Made by a program: the position numbers and the translations under genes
Shown here: one piece after another, positions 17,581 through 25,887 of the stretch
How the letters are laid out: each line of letters starts with the position of its first letter
How positions within the stretch are numbered: position 1 is the first letter of the stretch
Origin: Actinomycetota bacterium
GTDB lineage: Bacteria > Actinomycetota > Actinomycetes > S36-B12
Length of the DNA: 44,766 bases
Assembly: GCA_947449035.1 (NCBI GenBank)
Contig: CANFQC010000016.1
Location: 1-44,766 of the forward strand
Direction: 5' to 3'
The notes under the pieces: model-generated
The model's input: only the letters and a program-made list of their open reading frames with translations
What the model was told of the DNA's origin: nothing
The model's database searches: none

Positions 17581-17609
17581 GTCGCGAGTCTGCCATAAGC
17601 AGTCGCGAG
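17581..17609 (-). repeat. Direct repeat in the promoter of the RutE-like gene
   Basis: CTCGCGAC occurs twice on the minus strand (17602-17609 and 17581-17588) with start points 21 bases apart, two helical turns, just before the Shine-Dalgarno of the nitroreductase gene. A TTATGG hexamer lies between them. This is a candidate operator; no regulator is identified. Confidence 0.35.
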
Positions 17610-17618
17610 GCTTTCATG

Positions 17619-17654
17619 CACGAGGGGCCGCGGCTTTCGCCGCGGCCCCTCGTG
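17619..17654 (-). terminator. Strong hairpin terminator after nrdJ
   Basis: A perfect 15-bp inverted repeat (17619-17633 and 17640-17654) with a six-base loop starts 12 bases past the nrdJ stop. It is very GC-rich and lacks a following T run, as is usual for actinobacterial terminators. It separates nrdJ from the RutE-like gene. Confidence 0.75.
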
Positions 17655-17665
17655 ACAGGTACTGA

Positions 17666-20494
17666 CTAGCTGCAGCCGGAGGTGCTGCCGCAGCCTTCGC
17701 AGACGTAGCACGAGCCAGCGGGACGCATCTTGATGCCGCAGGTCATGCACAGCGGTGCATCAGAAGCGGTGCCGGTGATCTGCTCAAGCAGTTCGGCGCT
17801 GGAGTGAGCCTCCATCGGAGCTGCCTTGGGCGTGATCACCTCTGCCTCGGTTGCTGCATCTTCGACAACAACGTCGAGATCAGCGGCCGGGGCGATGGCG
17901 ACGGGTGCTCCGTAGCCGGCCACGGTTGCCGCACGCTCGTCAGCACTGAAGATGCCGAGCGCCTCGCGCTTGTCGTAGGGCAGGTAGTCGAGGGACAGGC
18001 GACGGAAGATGTAATCCATGATCGACTGCGAGATGCGGATATCCGCATCGTCGGTCATACCCGCCGGCTCGAAGCGCATGTTCACGAACTTCGAGACGAA
18101 GGCCTCCAGCGGCACGCCGTACTGCAGCGCGATGCTGATCGCGATCGAGAAGGCATCCATGACGCCGGCCAGGGTTGATCCCTGCTTGCCGAGCTTGAGG
18201 AAGACCTCACCAAGTGTGCCGTCTTCGTAGGCACCTGCGGTCATGTAACCCTCTGCACCGGCCACCGAGAAGCTGGTGGTGCGGCTCGGGCGCGACTTCG
18301 GCAGGCGGCGACGGATCGGCTGACCCGAGGCGATTGCCGAGGCAACAGCGTCGACAACCTCATCGACCTTGGCAGCCTTGCCATCGGAGAGCGGCTGACC
18401 GACCTTGCAGTTGTCGCGGTAGATCGCCAGTGCCTTGATACCCATCTTCCAGCCCTGGAAGTAGATCTCGGCAACTTCCTCGACCGTTGCCGACTCCGGC
18501 ATGTTGACGGTCTTGGAGATCGCACCGGAGATGAACGGCTGAACCGCAGCCATCATGCGCACGTGACCCATCGGGGTGATGGAGCGAACGCCCATCGCGG
18601 TGTCGAAGATCGCGTAGTGCTCGGGCTTGAGGCCTGGAGCGTCAACGACGTGGCCATTCTCGGAGATGTATTCGACGATTGCCTCGACGGTCTCCTCGGT
18701 GTAGCCAGCCTTGCGCAGTGCACGCGGAATGGTCTGGTTGACGATCTGCATCGAGCCGCCGCCCACGAGCTTCTTGAACTTCACCAGGGAGAAGTCGGGC
18801 TCAATGCCGGTCGTATCGCAGTCCATCATGAAGCCGATGGTGCCGGTCGGGGCGAGAACCGACGCCTGCGCATTGCGCCAGCCGTTCTTCTCGCCGGTCT
18901 TCAGGCACTGCTCCCAGGCCTTGTTCGCCAACTTCTGGACGTCACCGTCAAGGCTGGTAATGGCGCGCACGGTGTCGTTGGCCGCCGCGTGCTTGCGCAT
19001 GACGCGCTTGTGGCCATCGATATTGCGTGCATAACCCTCGTACGGGCCAACGACGCCGGCCAGTTCGGCGCTGCGCTTGTATGCAGAGCCGGTCATCAGG
19101 CTGGTGATCGCTGCAGCGAGGGCACGACCGCCATCGCTGTCGTAGGGAAGACCGGTGGCCATGAGCAGCGCACCGAGGTTCGCGTAGCCGATGCCGAGCT
19201 GGCGGTAGCGACGAGTAGTGTCGCCGATGGGCTCGGTCGGGAAGTCAGCGAAGGAGATGGAGATATCCATCGCGGTGATGACGAACTCGACTGCCTTCGC
19301 GAAGCGCTCGGCATCGAACGTGTCATCGTCCTTGAGGAAGGTGAGCAGGTTCAGCGAAGCAAGGTTGCAGCTGGAGTTGTCGAGGCTCATGTACTCCGAG
19401 CAGGGGTTGGACGCATTGATGCGGCCGGTCTCGGGGTTGGTGTGCCAGTCGTTGATGGTGTCGTCGTACTGAATGCCCGGGTCAGCGCATGCCCATGCAG
19501 CCTCGGTCATCTTCGAGAAGAGCTCCTTGGCGTCAACGGTCTCGACCACGCGACCATCGGTGCGTGCGGTCAGGCCGAAGGGATCACCATTCTCGACAGC
19601 GCGCATGAACAGATCGGAGACGCGCACCGAGTTGTTGGCGTTCTGGTACTGAACGGAGGTGATGTCCTTGCCGCCGAGATCCATGTCGAAGCCGGCATCC
19701 TTGAGGACGCGGATCTTCTCTTCTTCGCGGACCTTGGTCTCGATGAACTCCTCGATGTCGGGGTGATCGACGTCGAGCACGACCATCTTCGCTGCGCGAC
19801 GCGTGGCACCACCGCTCTTGATGGTGCCTGCGGATGCGTCAGCACCGCGCATGAAGGAGACCGGGCCGGAGGCTGTGCCACCGGAGGACTTCAGGAGCTC
19901 CTTGCTAGAGCGGATGCGCGAGAGGTTCAGGCCTGCGCCCGAGCCACCCTTGAAGATGAAGCCCTCTTCCTTGTACCAGTTGAGGATGGAATCCATCGTG
20001 TCGTCGACCGACAAGATGAAGCAGGCGCTGACCTGCTGCGGGGCGGTGGTACCCACGTTGAACCACACCGGCGAGTTGAAGCTGAACACCTGGTGCAGCA
20101 GCATGTAGGTGAGCTCGTGCTCGAAGATCTCGGCGTCGGCGTCGGTACGGAAGTAACCGTGCTCCTTGCCCGCCTTGGTGTACGTGAGAACTACGCGGTC
20201 GATGAGCTGCTTGAGGCCCCACTCACGTGCCTCGGTGCCCACGGCGCCACGGAAATACTTGGTGGTGACGATGGTGGAGGCGTTGACGCTCCAGAAGTCG
20301 GGGAATTCGACACCGCGCTGCTCGAAGACGACATCGCCCGTCTTCCAGTTGGTCTGAACGACATCGCGACGCTCCCAGTTCACGCCGTCATAGGGATGCT
20401 GTCCGGGAGTCGTGTAGAGCCGCTCCATGGTCAGACCCGGCTTGCCTAGGGTGTTGTGAACGAAAGCAGCCGGAGCGCTGGTGGTAACTGACAT
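17666..20494 (-). CDS. nrdJ: Vitamin B12-dependent (class II) ribonucleotide reductase
   Basis: This 942-residue enzyme reduces ribonucleotides to deoxyribonucleotides using adenosylcobalamin to make the thiyl radical. Visible features are the N-terminal substrate region (TTAPQQVSACFILSVDDTMD, GGSGAGLNLSRIRS), the active-site loop NPCSEYMSLDNSSCNLASLN near 363, LAPTGTIGFMMDCDTTGIEP, and a C-terminal zinc-ribbon tail with CMTC and CEGC pairs ending GCS. Length and order match the actinobacterial NrdJ type. The start at 20494 follows a purine-rich AGGAAGAAAGG, 18 bases after the nrdR stop, so nrdR-nrdJ is an operon as in Streptomyces. No cobalamin riboswitch is seen upstream. The strong hairpin downstream ends the unit. 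Confidence 0.97.
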   Translation of the reverse strand: MSVTTSAPAAFVHNTLGKPGLTMERLYTTPGQHPYDGVNWERRDVVQTNWKTGDVVFEQRGVEFPDFWSVNASTIVTTKYFRGAVGTEAREWGLKQLIDRVVLTYTKAGKEHGYFRTDADAEIFEHELTYMLLHQVFSFNSPVWFNVGTTAPQQVSACFILSVDDTMDSILNWYKEEGFIFKGGSGAGLNLSRIRSSKELLKSSGGTASGPVSFMRGADASAGTIKSGGATRRAAKMVVLDVDHPDIEEFIETKVREEEKIRVLKDAGFDMDLGGKDITSVQYQNANNSVRVSDLFMRAVENGDPFGLTARTDGRVVETVDAKELFSKMTEAAWACADPGIQYDDTINDWHTNPETGRINASNPCSEYMSLDNSSCNLASLNLLTFLKDDDTFDAERFAKAVEFVITAMDISISFADFPTEPIGDTTRRYRQLGIGYANLGALLMATGLPYDSDGGRALAAAITSLMTGSAYKRSAELAGVVGPYEGYARNIDGHKRVMRKHAAANDTVRAITSLDGDVQKLANKAWEQCLKTGEKNGWRNAQASVLAPTGTIGFMMDCDTTGIEPDFSLVKFKKLVGGGSMQIVNQTIPRALRKAGYTEETVEAIVEYISENGHVVDAPGLKPEHYAIFDTAMGVRSITPMGHVRMMAAVQPFISGAISKTVNMPESATVEEVAEIYFQGWKMGIKALAIYRDNCKVGQPLSDGKAAKVDEVVDAVASAIASGQPIRRRLPKSRPSRTTSFSVAGAEGYMTAGAYEDGTLGEVFLKLGKQGSTLAGVMDAFSIAISIALQYGVPLEAFVSKFVNMRFEPAGMTDDADIRISQSIMDYIFRRLSLDYLPYDKREALGIFSADERAATVAGYGAPVAIAPAADLDVVVEDAATEAEVITPKAAPMEAHSSAELLEQITGTASDAPLCMTCGIKMRPAGSCYVCEGCGSTSGCS

Positions 20495-20512
20495 GGGTGG
20501 TGCCTTTCTTCC

Positions 20513-21010
20513 TCAGGAGCGGTTACTGGAATGGGAAGTCGTGGTGGGCTCTTGCCCGGTGGGTTCACCCTCTGCGCGGAGCAGGGCAATCTCAGCCTCG
20601 AAATCGTCGAGCGTGTCGAATGACCGATAGACAGAGGCAAAGCGCAGGTAGGCCACTTCGTCGAGTTCACGGAGGGGGCCGAGGATGGCCAGGCCAACCT
20701 CCATCGCCGGGATCTCGGCGGTTCCGGTGGCACGCAGGGCGTCTTCGACCTTCTGAGCCAGCAGGGCGAGGTCATCCTCGCTCACCGGCCGACCCTGGCA
20801 AGCCTTGCGAACTCCGGAGACGACCTTCGAGCGGCTGAAGGGCTCGAGGACGCCTGAGCGCTTGGCGATCAGGAGGGATGCTGTCTCGGCAGTGGTGAAG
20901 CGACGGCCACAGGCGGCACACTCACGACGACGACGGATGGCGGCGCCATCATCGACCGTGCGCGAATCCACGACTCGTGAGTCGTCTTCGCGGCAGAACG
21001 GGCATCGCAT
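20513..21010 (-). CDS. nrdR: Transcriptional repressor NrdR
   Basis: This 165-residue regulator represses ribonucleotide reductase genes in response to bound ATP/dATP. Cys3, Cys6, Cys31 and Cys34 form the zinc ribbon ([15 protein letters not shown]), and the ATP-cone follows at about 46-136 ([31 protein letters not shown]). The frame is open 44 codons further upstream, but the family start is the ATG at 21010, which follows GGAGGT. Upstream lie an NrdR-box-like site and DnaA-box-like repeats. Confidence 0.96.
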   Translation of the reverse strand: MRCPFCREDDSRVVDSRTVDDGAAIRRRRECAACGRRFTTAETASLLIAKRSGVLEPFSRSKVVSGVRKACQGRPVSEDDLALLAQKVEDALRATGTAEIPAMEVGLAILGPLRELDEVAYLRFASVYRSFDTLDDFEAEIALLRAEGEPTGQEPTTTSHSSNRS

Positions 21011-21071
21011 TTTGTGTACCTCCCTTCCCTTTACTTCACTTCTGTCACATCTGTGAGGCCAGTTCAGGCTT

Positions 21072-21137
21072 CCTGTGGGTGAATCTGGGGATTCCCTGTG
21101 GAAAGCCTGTGACCCAATAACCACAACCTGTGGACAA
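21072..21137 (-). promoter_or_regulatory. Cluster of DnaA-box-like repeats upstream of nrdR
   Basis: Four copies of (C/T)CACAGG on the minus strand (plus-strand CCTGTG at 21072, 21095, 21106 and 21127) are spaced 23, 11 and 21 bases, close to whole helical turns. The last reads TTGTCCACA (21129-21137), which is the actinobacterial DnaA-box consensus; CTTTCCACA (21097-21105) is a near match. The others are degenerate. They lie 62-127 bases before the nrdR start. DnaA control of nrd genes is known in E. coli; here it is inferred. Confidence 0.5.
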
Positions 21138-21152
21138 ATCACATGGCTGCAA

Positions 21153-21168
21153 CTACTACATCTAGGGG
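21153..21168. promoter_or_regulatory. NrdR-box-like palindrome
   Basis: The core CTACATCTAG (21156-21165) fits the centre of the NrdR box consensus (CWATATATWG) at most positions, though the outer bases match poorly on one side. A weaker copy, CTAATACCAG, lies 26 bases away at 21182-21191. NrdR boxes usually come in pairs. The distance to the nrdR start (about 145 bases) requires a promoter well upstream. Confidence 0.45.
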
Positions 21169-21229
21169 TAGGAACGTACTGCTAATACCAGGGGAACGCA
21201 AGGCTCATTTTTCGGCGCGTCGCGGCCAA

Positions 21230-21607
21230 TCAGCCAGCGAGGGGAACGATCAGCTGCTGGCCCGGGATGAGTTCGCCACCCTTGAGCCCATTGAGCTCGA
21301 CCAGGGTCTGCATCATCGAACGCGGATCACCGTTGGGCTGCAACGACTTTGAGATACTCCAGAGGGAATCCCCGGCCTGGACGACAACGCTAGATGTGGC
21401 CGGACCCCCGGCAGTGGCTGAGGCGTCGGCCGTGGTGCCGCCGGCCGCAATCAAGATGAGCAGCAAGGTCACGACCGAGAGCAGGAAGAACACAGCAGCG
21501 CGCCCACGGGCAGTAAGACGGATGGGCTGGCGAGCCTGGGTCGAGCGTGCCGAGTGAGCGGCGCGAACCGGGCGAGCAGTGCGGGGAAGGGTGGTTGCGA
21601 GGGCCAT
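21230..21607 (-). CDS. LysM membrane protein, candidate SOS cell-division inhibitor
   Basis: This 125-residue protein has a basic cytoplasmic tail (1-36), one membrane helix (about 38-56), a short linker and a LysM domain (about 75-123: VVVQAGDSLWSISKSL, NGLKGGELIPGQQLIVPL). The ATG at 21607 follows AAGGAA; the frame is open further upstream but crosses the LexA boxes. It is divergent from lexA with a LexA box 22 bases before its start. This matches, in architecture and position, Bacillus YneA and the lexA-linked LysM protein ChiZ (Rv2719c) of Mycobacterium and, in role, DivS of Corynebacterium, which stop division during DNA damage. Sequence identity outside LysM is not established, so the function is inferred from context. 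Confidence 0.85.
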   Translation of the reverse strand: MALATTLPRTARPVRAAHSARSTQARQPIRLTARGRAAVFFLLSVVTLLLILIAAGGTTADASATAGGPATSSVVVQAGDSLWSISKSLQPNGDPRSMMQTLVELNGLKGGELIPGQQLIVPLAG

Positions 21608-21629
21608 CTCAGTTCCTTTCGGGGAAGTA

Positions 21630-21645
21630 TCGAACGTGTGTTCGA
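21630..21645. promoter_or_regulatory. LexA box 1 (SOS box)
   Basis: TCGAACGTGTGTTCGA is a perfect actinobacterial SOS box (TCGAAC-N4-GTTCGA). It lies 22 bases before the LysM gene start and next to a GATACT hexamer on the minus strand that could be its -10 element. Confidence 0.92.
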
Positions 21646-21661
21646 TCAAACGCATGTGCGA
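21646..21661. promoter_or_regulatory. Degenerate LexA box abutting box 1
   Basis: TCAAACGCATGTGCGA directly follows box 1 and keeps 10 of the 12 defined positions of TCGAAC-N4-GTTCGA. It could be a weak cooperative site or a decayed copy. Confidence 0.4.
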
Positions 21662-21698
21662 TGTGTAGCACGATTTGCGCGACACGTCCAGCCGACAT

Positions 21699-21714
21699 TC
21701 GAACATGTGTTTGA
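21699..21714. promoter_or_regulatory. LexA box 2 (SOS box), lexA operator
   Basis: TCGAACATGTGTTTGA differs from the consensus by one base. It overlaps the -35 hexamer of the likely lexA promoter, as expected for autorepression. Its centre is 69 bases from that of box 1. Confidence 0.85.
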
Positions 21715-21739
21715 TTTTTCGAATCGGGCCAACTAACGT
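21711..21739 (+). promoter_or_regulatory. Likely lexA promoter
   Basis: TTGATT (21711-21716) and TAACGT (21734-21739) are spaced by 17 bases and overlap LexA box 2. Transcription would start near 21746, leaving a leader of about 100 bases before lexA. Confidence 0.5.
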
Positions 21740-21849
21740 TCTGGTCATGGCCGCAGGCTGCCAGCGGGGTCTGACATCGGTTCGGGGCATCAACCCGAGC
21801 CATCCAGATCCCCGGTAGCCGGGCGCAGCACCGATCGAGAGGTAAGCCC

Positions 21850-22572
21850 ATGGCACCGAAGAAGAAGGCCGACGGAACTCCCCTGGCCAGCGTCAGCGAG
21901 TTCCCCGACGGCCCCGCCGACGACAGTGGTCTGACCACACGTCAGCGAGCCATCCTCGAGATGATCCGGGCCACGGTTGATGAGCGTGGGTATCCGCCGA
22001 GTGTACGTGAAATCGGCGAGGGTGTCGGCCTGACCTCCTCCAGCAGCGTCGCCCACCAGCTCTCCACCCTCGAGCGCATGGGTTATTTACGCCGCGATCC
22101 GAACCGTCCGCGTGCCCTGGTCGTCGCCGATGCGCCTGAGGCAAGCACGCCAGTTGCCGCGCCTGTTACCGAGGTTCGCGAGATTCACGCTGTCGGTGCG
22201 TCCGTGAATGTGCCACTCGTCGGCCGCATTGCCGCCGGTGGCCCGATCCTCGCCGAGGAAATGATCGAAGATGTCTTCCCACTGCCACGAGATCTCGTGG
22301 GCACCGGTGAGCTGTTCATGCTCAAGGTCGTCGGCGATTCCATGGTCGATGCCGCAATCTGTGATGGCGACTGGGTTGTCGTACGTCAGCAAAGCACCTG
22401 CGAGAGCGGCGACATCGTGGCTGCTCTTCTCGACAATGAGGCAACCGTCAAGACCTTCAAGCGCCGCGACGGCCATGTGTGGCTGATGCCGCATAACCCG
22501 GCTTACGCACCGATCCTTGGCGACGACGCCACCATCATGGGCAAGGTCGTCACAGTGCTCCGAAAACTCTGA
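21850..22572 (+). CDS. lexA: LexA repressor
   Basis: This 240-residue SOS repressor has a winged-helix N-terminus (about 28-95: [60 protein letters not shown]) and an S24 self-cleavage domain. The Ala-Gly cleavage site is in GRIAAGG near 127, the nucleophile Ser is in [19 protein letters not shown] near 163, and the general base Lys is in [10 protein letters not shown] near 201. All catalytic elements are intact. The ATG follows GAGAGG. The N-terminal extension [15 protein letters not shown] is lineage-variable. It is divergent from the LysM gene, with LexA boxes in between. Confidence 0.97.
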   Translation: MAPKKKADGTPLASVSEFPDGPADDSGLTTRQRAILEMIRATVDERGYPPSVREIGEGVGLTSSSSVAHQLSTLERMGYLRRDPNRPRALVVADAPEASTPVAAPVTEVREIHAVGASVNVPLVGRIAAGGPILAEEMIEDVFPLPRDLVGTGELFMLKVVGDSMVDAAICDGDWVVVRQQSTCESGDIVAALLDNEATVKTFKRRDGHVWLMPHNPAYAPILGDDATIMGKVVTVLRKL

Positions 22573-22608
22573 CAGCCCGTTTGGGATTAAGAAGTGCCTC
22601 ACCTCCCC

Positions 22609-22614
22609 TAGCAT
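22609..22614 (+). promoter_or_regulatory. Leaderless -10 element of the GLUG protein gene
   Basis: TAGCAT, six bases, then ATG at 22621, within the 48-base gap after lexA. It suggests the gene has its own promoter and is not part of a lexA operon. Confidence 0.5.
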
Positions 22615-22620
22615 TCCGGG

Positions 22621-23886
22621 ATGAATCGACGCGCTCGACTACGTGCCGCCGTGTTACTCGTGATATTTGGGACGACTACATGTGTGGCCTTGAGCGCTCC
22701 GCCGGCGAGCGCTGACACCGGATGCCCCGCAGCCAGTAGTGGTTACGGCGGTGGTTCCGGCACAAGTGGCGACCCGTATCAAATCTCCGCGCCCGGCGAT
22801 CTGCAGCGACTTCGGGACACCTCAGCTGATTACGCCAGGTACTTCTTGTTCACTCAAGACATCAACATGGGCGGGTGCGTGTGGAGCGCGCCGATCTCCG
22901 ACGGCTCGACAACGTTCACCGGGAGACTCGATGGCGACGGGCATGTCATCAATGGCCTATCCGTCAATGTCGCCAACCCATCGCTCAGTTTCGTTGGCCT
23001 TGTCGGGTATCTCGGCGCGAACGGCGAGATACGAGACCTCGGCTTCACCGGCAACGTCTCTCTCACTGATCAGGGAAGTGGAAGCTCAGCCTATGTAGGC
23101 GGGCTGGTCGGCTTCACTTTCGCACCTACGACGATCACGGGGTCATTCGCCACAGGCGATGTGAGCGCGAACAAGACTTCAAGCGGGAGTTCTGTCAACG
23201 TATGGGCCGGTGGTCTCATCGGCCTCAGCCAGAGCACGGTCTCAAATTCCTATTCCACGGGAAACGTCAGCGTGTCTGCTACGTCCACCGCAGGTAGCGG
23301 AAGTGATGTCGCCATCACTGCCGGCGGCGCAGTGGGTGGTATCGGAGTTGGTCCGATGACAAATGTCTATGCCACTGGCACCGTGAGTTCCACCGGAACT
23401 GCAGATACTGTCTCCCGCCGCATGGGTGGTTTCACCGGGACACGCGAGGTGTCATCGAACCTCACATCGCTCTTTTGGAACACATCATCCTCAGGCTTGT
23501 CCTCGGCAACCGGATTCGGCTCGTCAACGGGAATGAATGGCGCCACGACATCATTGATGCAGACCGCCTCCACCTTCACGAATGCTGGTTGGTCACTGAC
23601 ACCAGGTTTCGATGCCACGAGCACATGGGGTTTGTGCTCGGCAGCCAGTGACGGACTTCCGTACTTGACAGCGTTCTACGCAAGCTCACCATGCATCCAG
23701 GCCTCAGATACGTCTCAGATTCCGCCATCATGGCTTCAGGCCACCGGACGCATTAACGGACAAGAATCCTGCGAGATTGGCTGGAATCCGTCGTGGGCGC
23801 AGTGGATGAATGGTGGCACTGGCGGATTTGTATGCAACCGCGAGGTGTACTGGGACGTTCACGCGAGCAATTGGTCGGTGCGTTAG
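22621..23886 (+). CDS. Secreted GLUG-repeat protein with Cys-containing C-terminal module
   Basis: This 421-residue protein has a Sec signal peptide (about 1-31, ending PPASA). It then has a region rich in Gly, Ser and Thr with beta-solenoid character: SGTSGDPYQISAPGDLQRLR, RLDGDGHVINGLSVNV, YVGGLVGFTFAPTTITGSFA, AGGLIGLSQSTVSNSYSTGN and GGAVGGIGVGPMTNVYATGT. The last three are GLUG motifs (PF07581). The last 55 residues form a distinct module, LQATGRINGQESCEIGWNPS followed by WAQWMNGGTGGFVCNREVYW, with two Cys that may be disulfide-bonded. Adhesion or surface binding is plausible but unproven. The gene breaks the usual lexA-dinG neighbourhood, and its base composition looks less GC-rich than that of its neighbours, which suggests acquisition. 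Confidence 0.8.
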   Translation: MNRRARLRAAVLLVIFGTTTCVALSAPPASADTGCPAASSGYGGGSGTSGDPYQISAPGDLQRLRDTSADYARYFLFTQDINMGGCVWSAPISDGSTTFTGRLDGDGHVINGLSVNVANPSLSFVGLVGYLGANGEIRDLGFTGNVSLTDQGSGSSAYVGGLVGFTFAPTTITGSFATGDVSANKTSSGSSVNVWAGGLIGLSQSTVSNSYSTGNVSVSATSTAGSGSDVAITAGGAVGGIGVGPMTNVYATGTVSSTGTADTVSRRMGGFTGTREVSSNLTSLFWNTSSSGLSSATGFGSSTGMNGATTSLMQTASTFTNAGWSLTPGFDATSTWGLCSAASDGLPYLTAFYASSPCIQASDTSQIPPSWLQATGRINGQESCEIGWNPSWAQWMNGGTGGFVCNREVYWDVHASNWSVR

Positions 23887-23902
23887 TTCCGAGCACTACC
23901 GT

Positions 23903-23919
23903 GATGCTCCTCAAGCATC
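23903..23919. terminator. Weak hairpin between GLUG gene and dinG
   Basis: GATGCT (23903-23908) and AGCATC (23914-23919) form a 6-bp stem with a five-base loop in the 42-base gap between convergent genes. There is no T run. It may serve as a modest bidirectional terminator. Confidence 0.35.
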
Positions 23920-23928
23920 GACATAGCG

Positions 23929-25887
23929 CTAGTCCGCTGCATCCAGTTCGTCCCGCAGCCGGGTCAGCGCACTGACCACTGTGGGGCGATCGGTGGTGTA
24001 CCAAAATGGCGGCAGGCTGGCGCGCAGTGCGCGGCCGTAGGCGGCTGTGGCCAAACGTGAGTCAAGAATGGCCACGACTCCCCTGTCTTCAGGGCCACGG
24101 ATGAGCCGTCCGGCACCTTGGGCGAGCAATAGACCAGCTTTGGGCACTGCAATCGCCCGAAAGCCCGAGCCGCCGGCCTCATCGACCGCACGCTGCCGAG
24201 CGCTCAACAATGGATCATCGGGGCGCGGGAAGGGAATACGGTCGATCACGACTTGGATGCATGATTCACCCGGCACATCGACGCCCTGCCAGAGCGAGAC
24301 CGTGCCGAGCAGGGTGCTTGCTTGATCAGCGGCGAACTTGTCGACGAGGTTGCCGACCGAATCACCCTTGCGCTGCACGAGCACCGGGAACTTCGTGGAA
24401 TCAAGTCTTACGCGCAGGTATTCAGCCGCGCGCTCCACTCCACGCCAGCTCGAGAAGAGGGCCAGCGTGCGTCCACCTGCTGCCTCGATCAGCTCAGCGA
24501 GCTCATCGAGGGCTTCCATGGCAATGCCCTCGCGGCCGGGGGCGGGAAGATCCTTGGCGACGTAGAGGATGCCCTGCTTCGCATGATCGAAGGGTGAACC
24601 GACATCCATGGTCACAACCGTGGATTCGGTGAGGCCCAGTGAGCCCACGAGCGAGTCGAATCCCCCGCCGACGGTCAGCGTGGCACTGGTGAGCACCACG
24701 GGTGTCCTGTTGAACAGCGCCTCGCGCAGCAGACCCGAGACTGACAGCGGTGCCAGCTTCAGAGTCGGGGCGCGGTTCTCGCCCGGGTCAAGCCACACGA
24801 CGTCGTGCTCGCCAGCGATGAGTAGTGAGCCGGCGACATCGTGGACATCCTCGAGGGCGCCACGGGCCTGCTGACGCGCGGCCATTGCCGAGGGCTCCTT
24901 GTCCCGATCGGCCGCGAGTTCACTCATTGCGTTGTTGCAGGCATCGCGCACCATGGTCAAGGCAAGCAGGACGTTCTTGGGAAGCGTGGTCAGCTGAGTC
25001 GGACCGCCGAGCGCTAGGGCTTCCTCGCGCATCGCGTCATCGAGCGTCTCTGACGCGACCTCGAGTCGTTCGACAGTCTCGGCGTCGATCTGCTTGCGCA
25101 CGCGACTGATGGCCTTCTCGACCATTGACACAGTCAACTCTGACGTGATGGCAGCAGTAGCACGATCGACCAGTTCGTGGCCCTCGTCGATGATCACCGC
25201 GTCGTGCTCGGGCAGAACCGGAATGCCCTCGATCGCATCAATCGCGAGCATGGAGTGATTGGTGATCACGATGTCGGCCTCCTGCGCCTGCAGGCGACGC
25301 TTGACCGTGAAGCACTCCTCGCCGTAGGCGCACTTGCTCTCGCCCACGCACTCGCGTCGTCCCACCGAAAAGCTGCGCCAGACGCGTGGGTCGATCTCGT
25401 CGGGATACTCATCGCGGTCGCCGGTCTCGGTGCTCTCGGCCCAGGCGCGAACTGCAACAACTTGATCACCGAGCTCGGAACGCTTCGTGCTGAACAGCGC
25501 TTCGGATTCATCCTCGGGAACGGTGCCGTGCAGTTTCTCCAGGCACACGTAGTTGTTACGACCCTTCAGCACTGCGAAGGTGACGGGGCGTGACATCACC
25601 GGCTCGAGGGCCTCAGCTAGGCGGGGAAGATCGCGCTCGACCAACTGGCGCTGAAGCGCGAGAGTGGCGGTCGCGACAACCACGGTGTTGTTCGTGGTTG
25701 CCGCATGAACGGCCGCGGGAACGAGGTAGCCGAAGGACTTACCCGTGCCGGTACCTGCCTGCACGATCACGTGCGAGCCTTCACCGATGGCAGTAGCCAC
25801 GGCATTGGCCATCTCATGCTGGCCCTCGCGTCGCTGGCCGCCCAGTGCCTCGACTACTGCATCGAGGGCATTGTCGACATCGCTCAT
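23929..25887 (-). CDS. dinG: ATP-dependent helicase, DinG/XPD family
   Basis: This 652-residue superfamily 2 helicase has Walker A (GTGTGKSFGYLVP near 47), motif Ia (VVVATATLALQRQL), and four Cys positioned as the XPD/DinG iron-sulfur ligands (YVCLEK near 114; ECVGESKCAYGEEC near 179-190). It also has ITNHSML, the DEAH-type box IDEGHEL, VVLTSATL, and motif VI-like QGAGRLIRGPEDRG. DinG unwinds DNA-RNA hybrids and D-loops and is SOS-controlled in E. coli; no LexA box is seen directly before this gene. It starts inside the hflX stop (four-base overlap), so it is cotranscribed with hflX. The role is inferred from the family. Confidence 0.93.
   Translation of the reverse strand: MSDVDNALDAVVEALGGQRREGQHEMANAVATAIGEGSHVIVQAGTGTGKSFGYLVPAAVHAATTNNTVVVATATLALQRQLVERDLPRLAEALEPVMSRPVTFAVLKGRNNYVCLEKLHGTVPEDESEALFSTKRSELGDQVVAVRAWAESTETGDRDEYPDEIDPRVWRSFSVGRRECVGESKCAYGEECFTVKRRLQAQEADIVITNHSMLAIDAIEGIPVLPEHDAVIIDEGHELVDRATAAITSELTVSMVEKAISRVRKQIDAETVERLEVASETLDDAMREEALALGGPTQLTTLPKNVLLALTMVRDACNNAMSELAADRDKEPSAMAARQQARGALEDVHDVAGSLLIAGEHDVVWLDPGENRAPTLKLAPLSVSGLLREALFNRTPVVLTSATLTVGGGFDSLVGSLGLTESTVVTMDVGSPFDHAKQGILYVAKDLPAPGREGIAMEALDELAELIEAAGGRTLALFSSWRGVERAAEYLRVRLDSTKFPVLVQRKGDSVGNLVDKFAADQASTLLGTVSLWQGVDVPGESCIQVVIDRIPFPRPDDPLLSARQRAVDEAGGSGFRAIAVPKAGLLLAQGAGRLIRGPEDRGVVAILDSRLATAAYGRALRASLPPFWYTTDRPTVVSALTRLRDELDAAD

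Noticed and set aside
18563-20449. A 628-codon open frame on the plus strand, antisense to nrdJ
   Set aside because: It mirrors the codon structure of nrdJ, matches no family I recognise and lacks a ribosome-binding site. Long antisense frames are expected opposite GC-rich genes.
20495-21229. Possible cobalamin riboswitch for the B12-dependent ribonucleotide reductase
   Set aside because: No B12-box-like sequence or matching set of stems was found upstream of nrdR or nrdJ.
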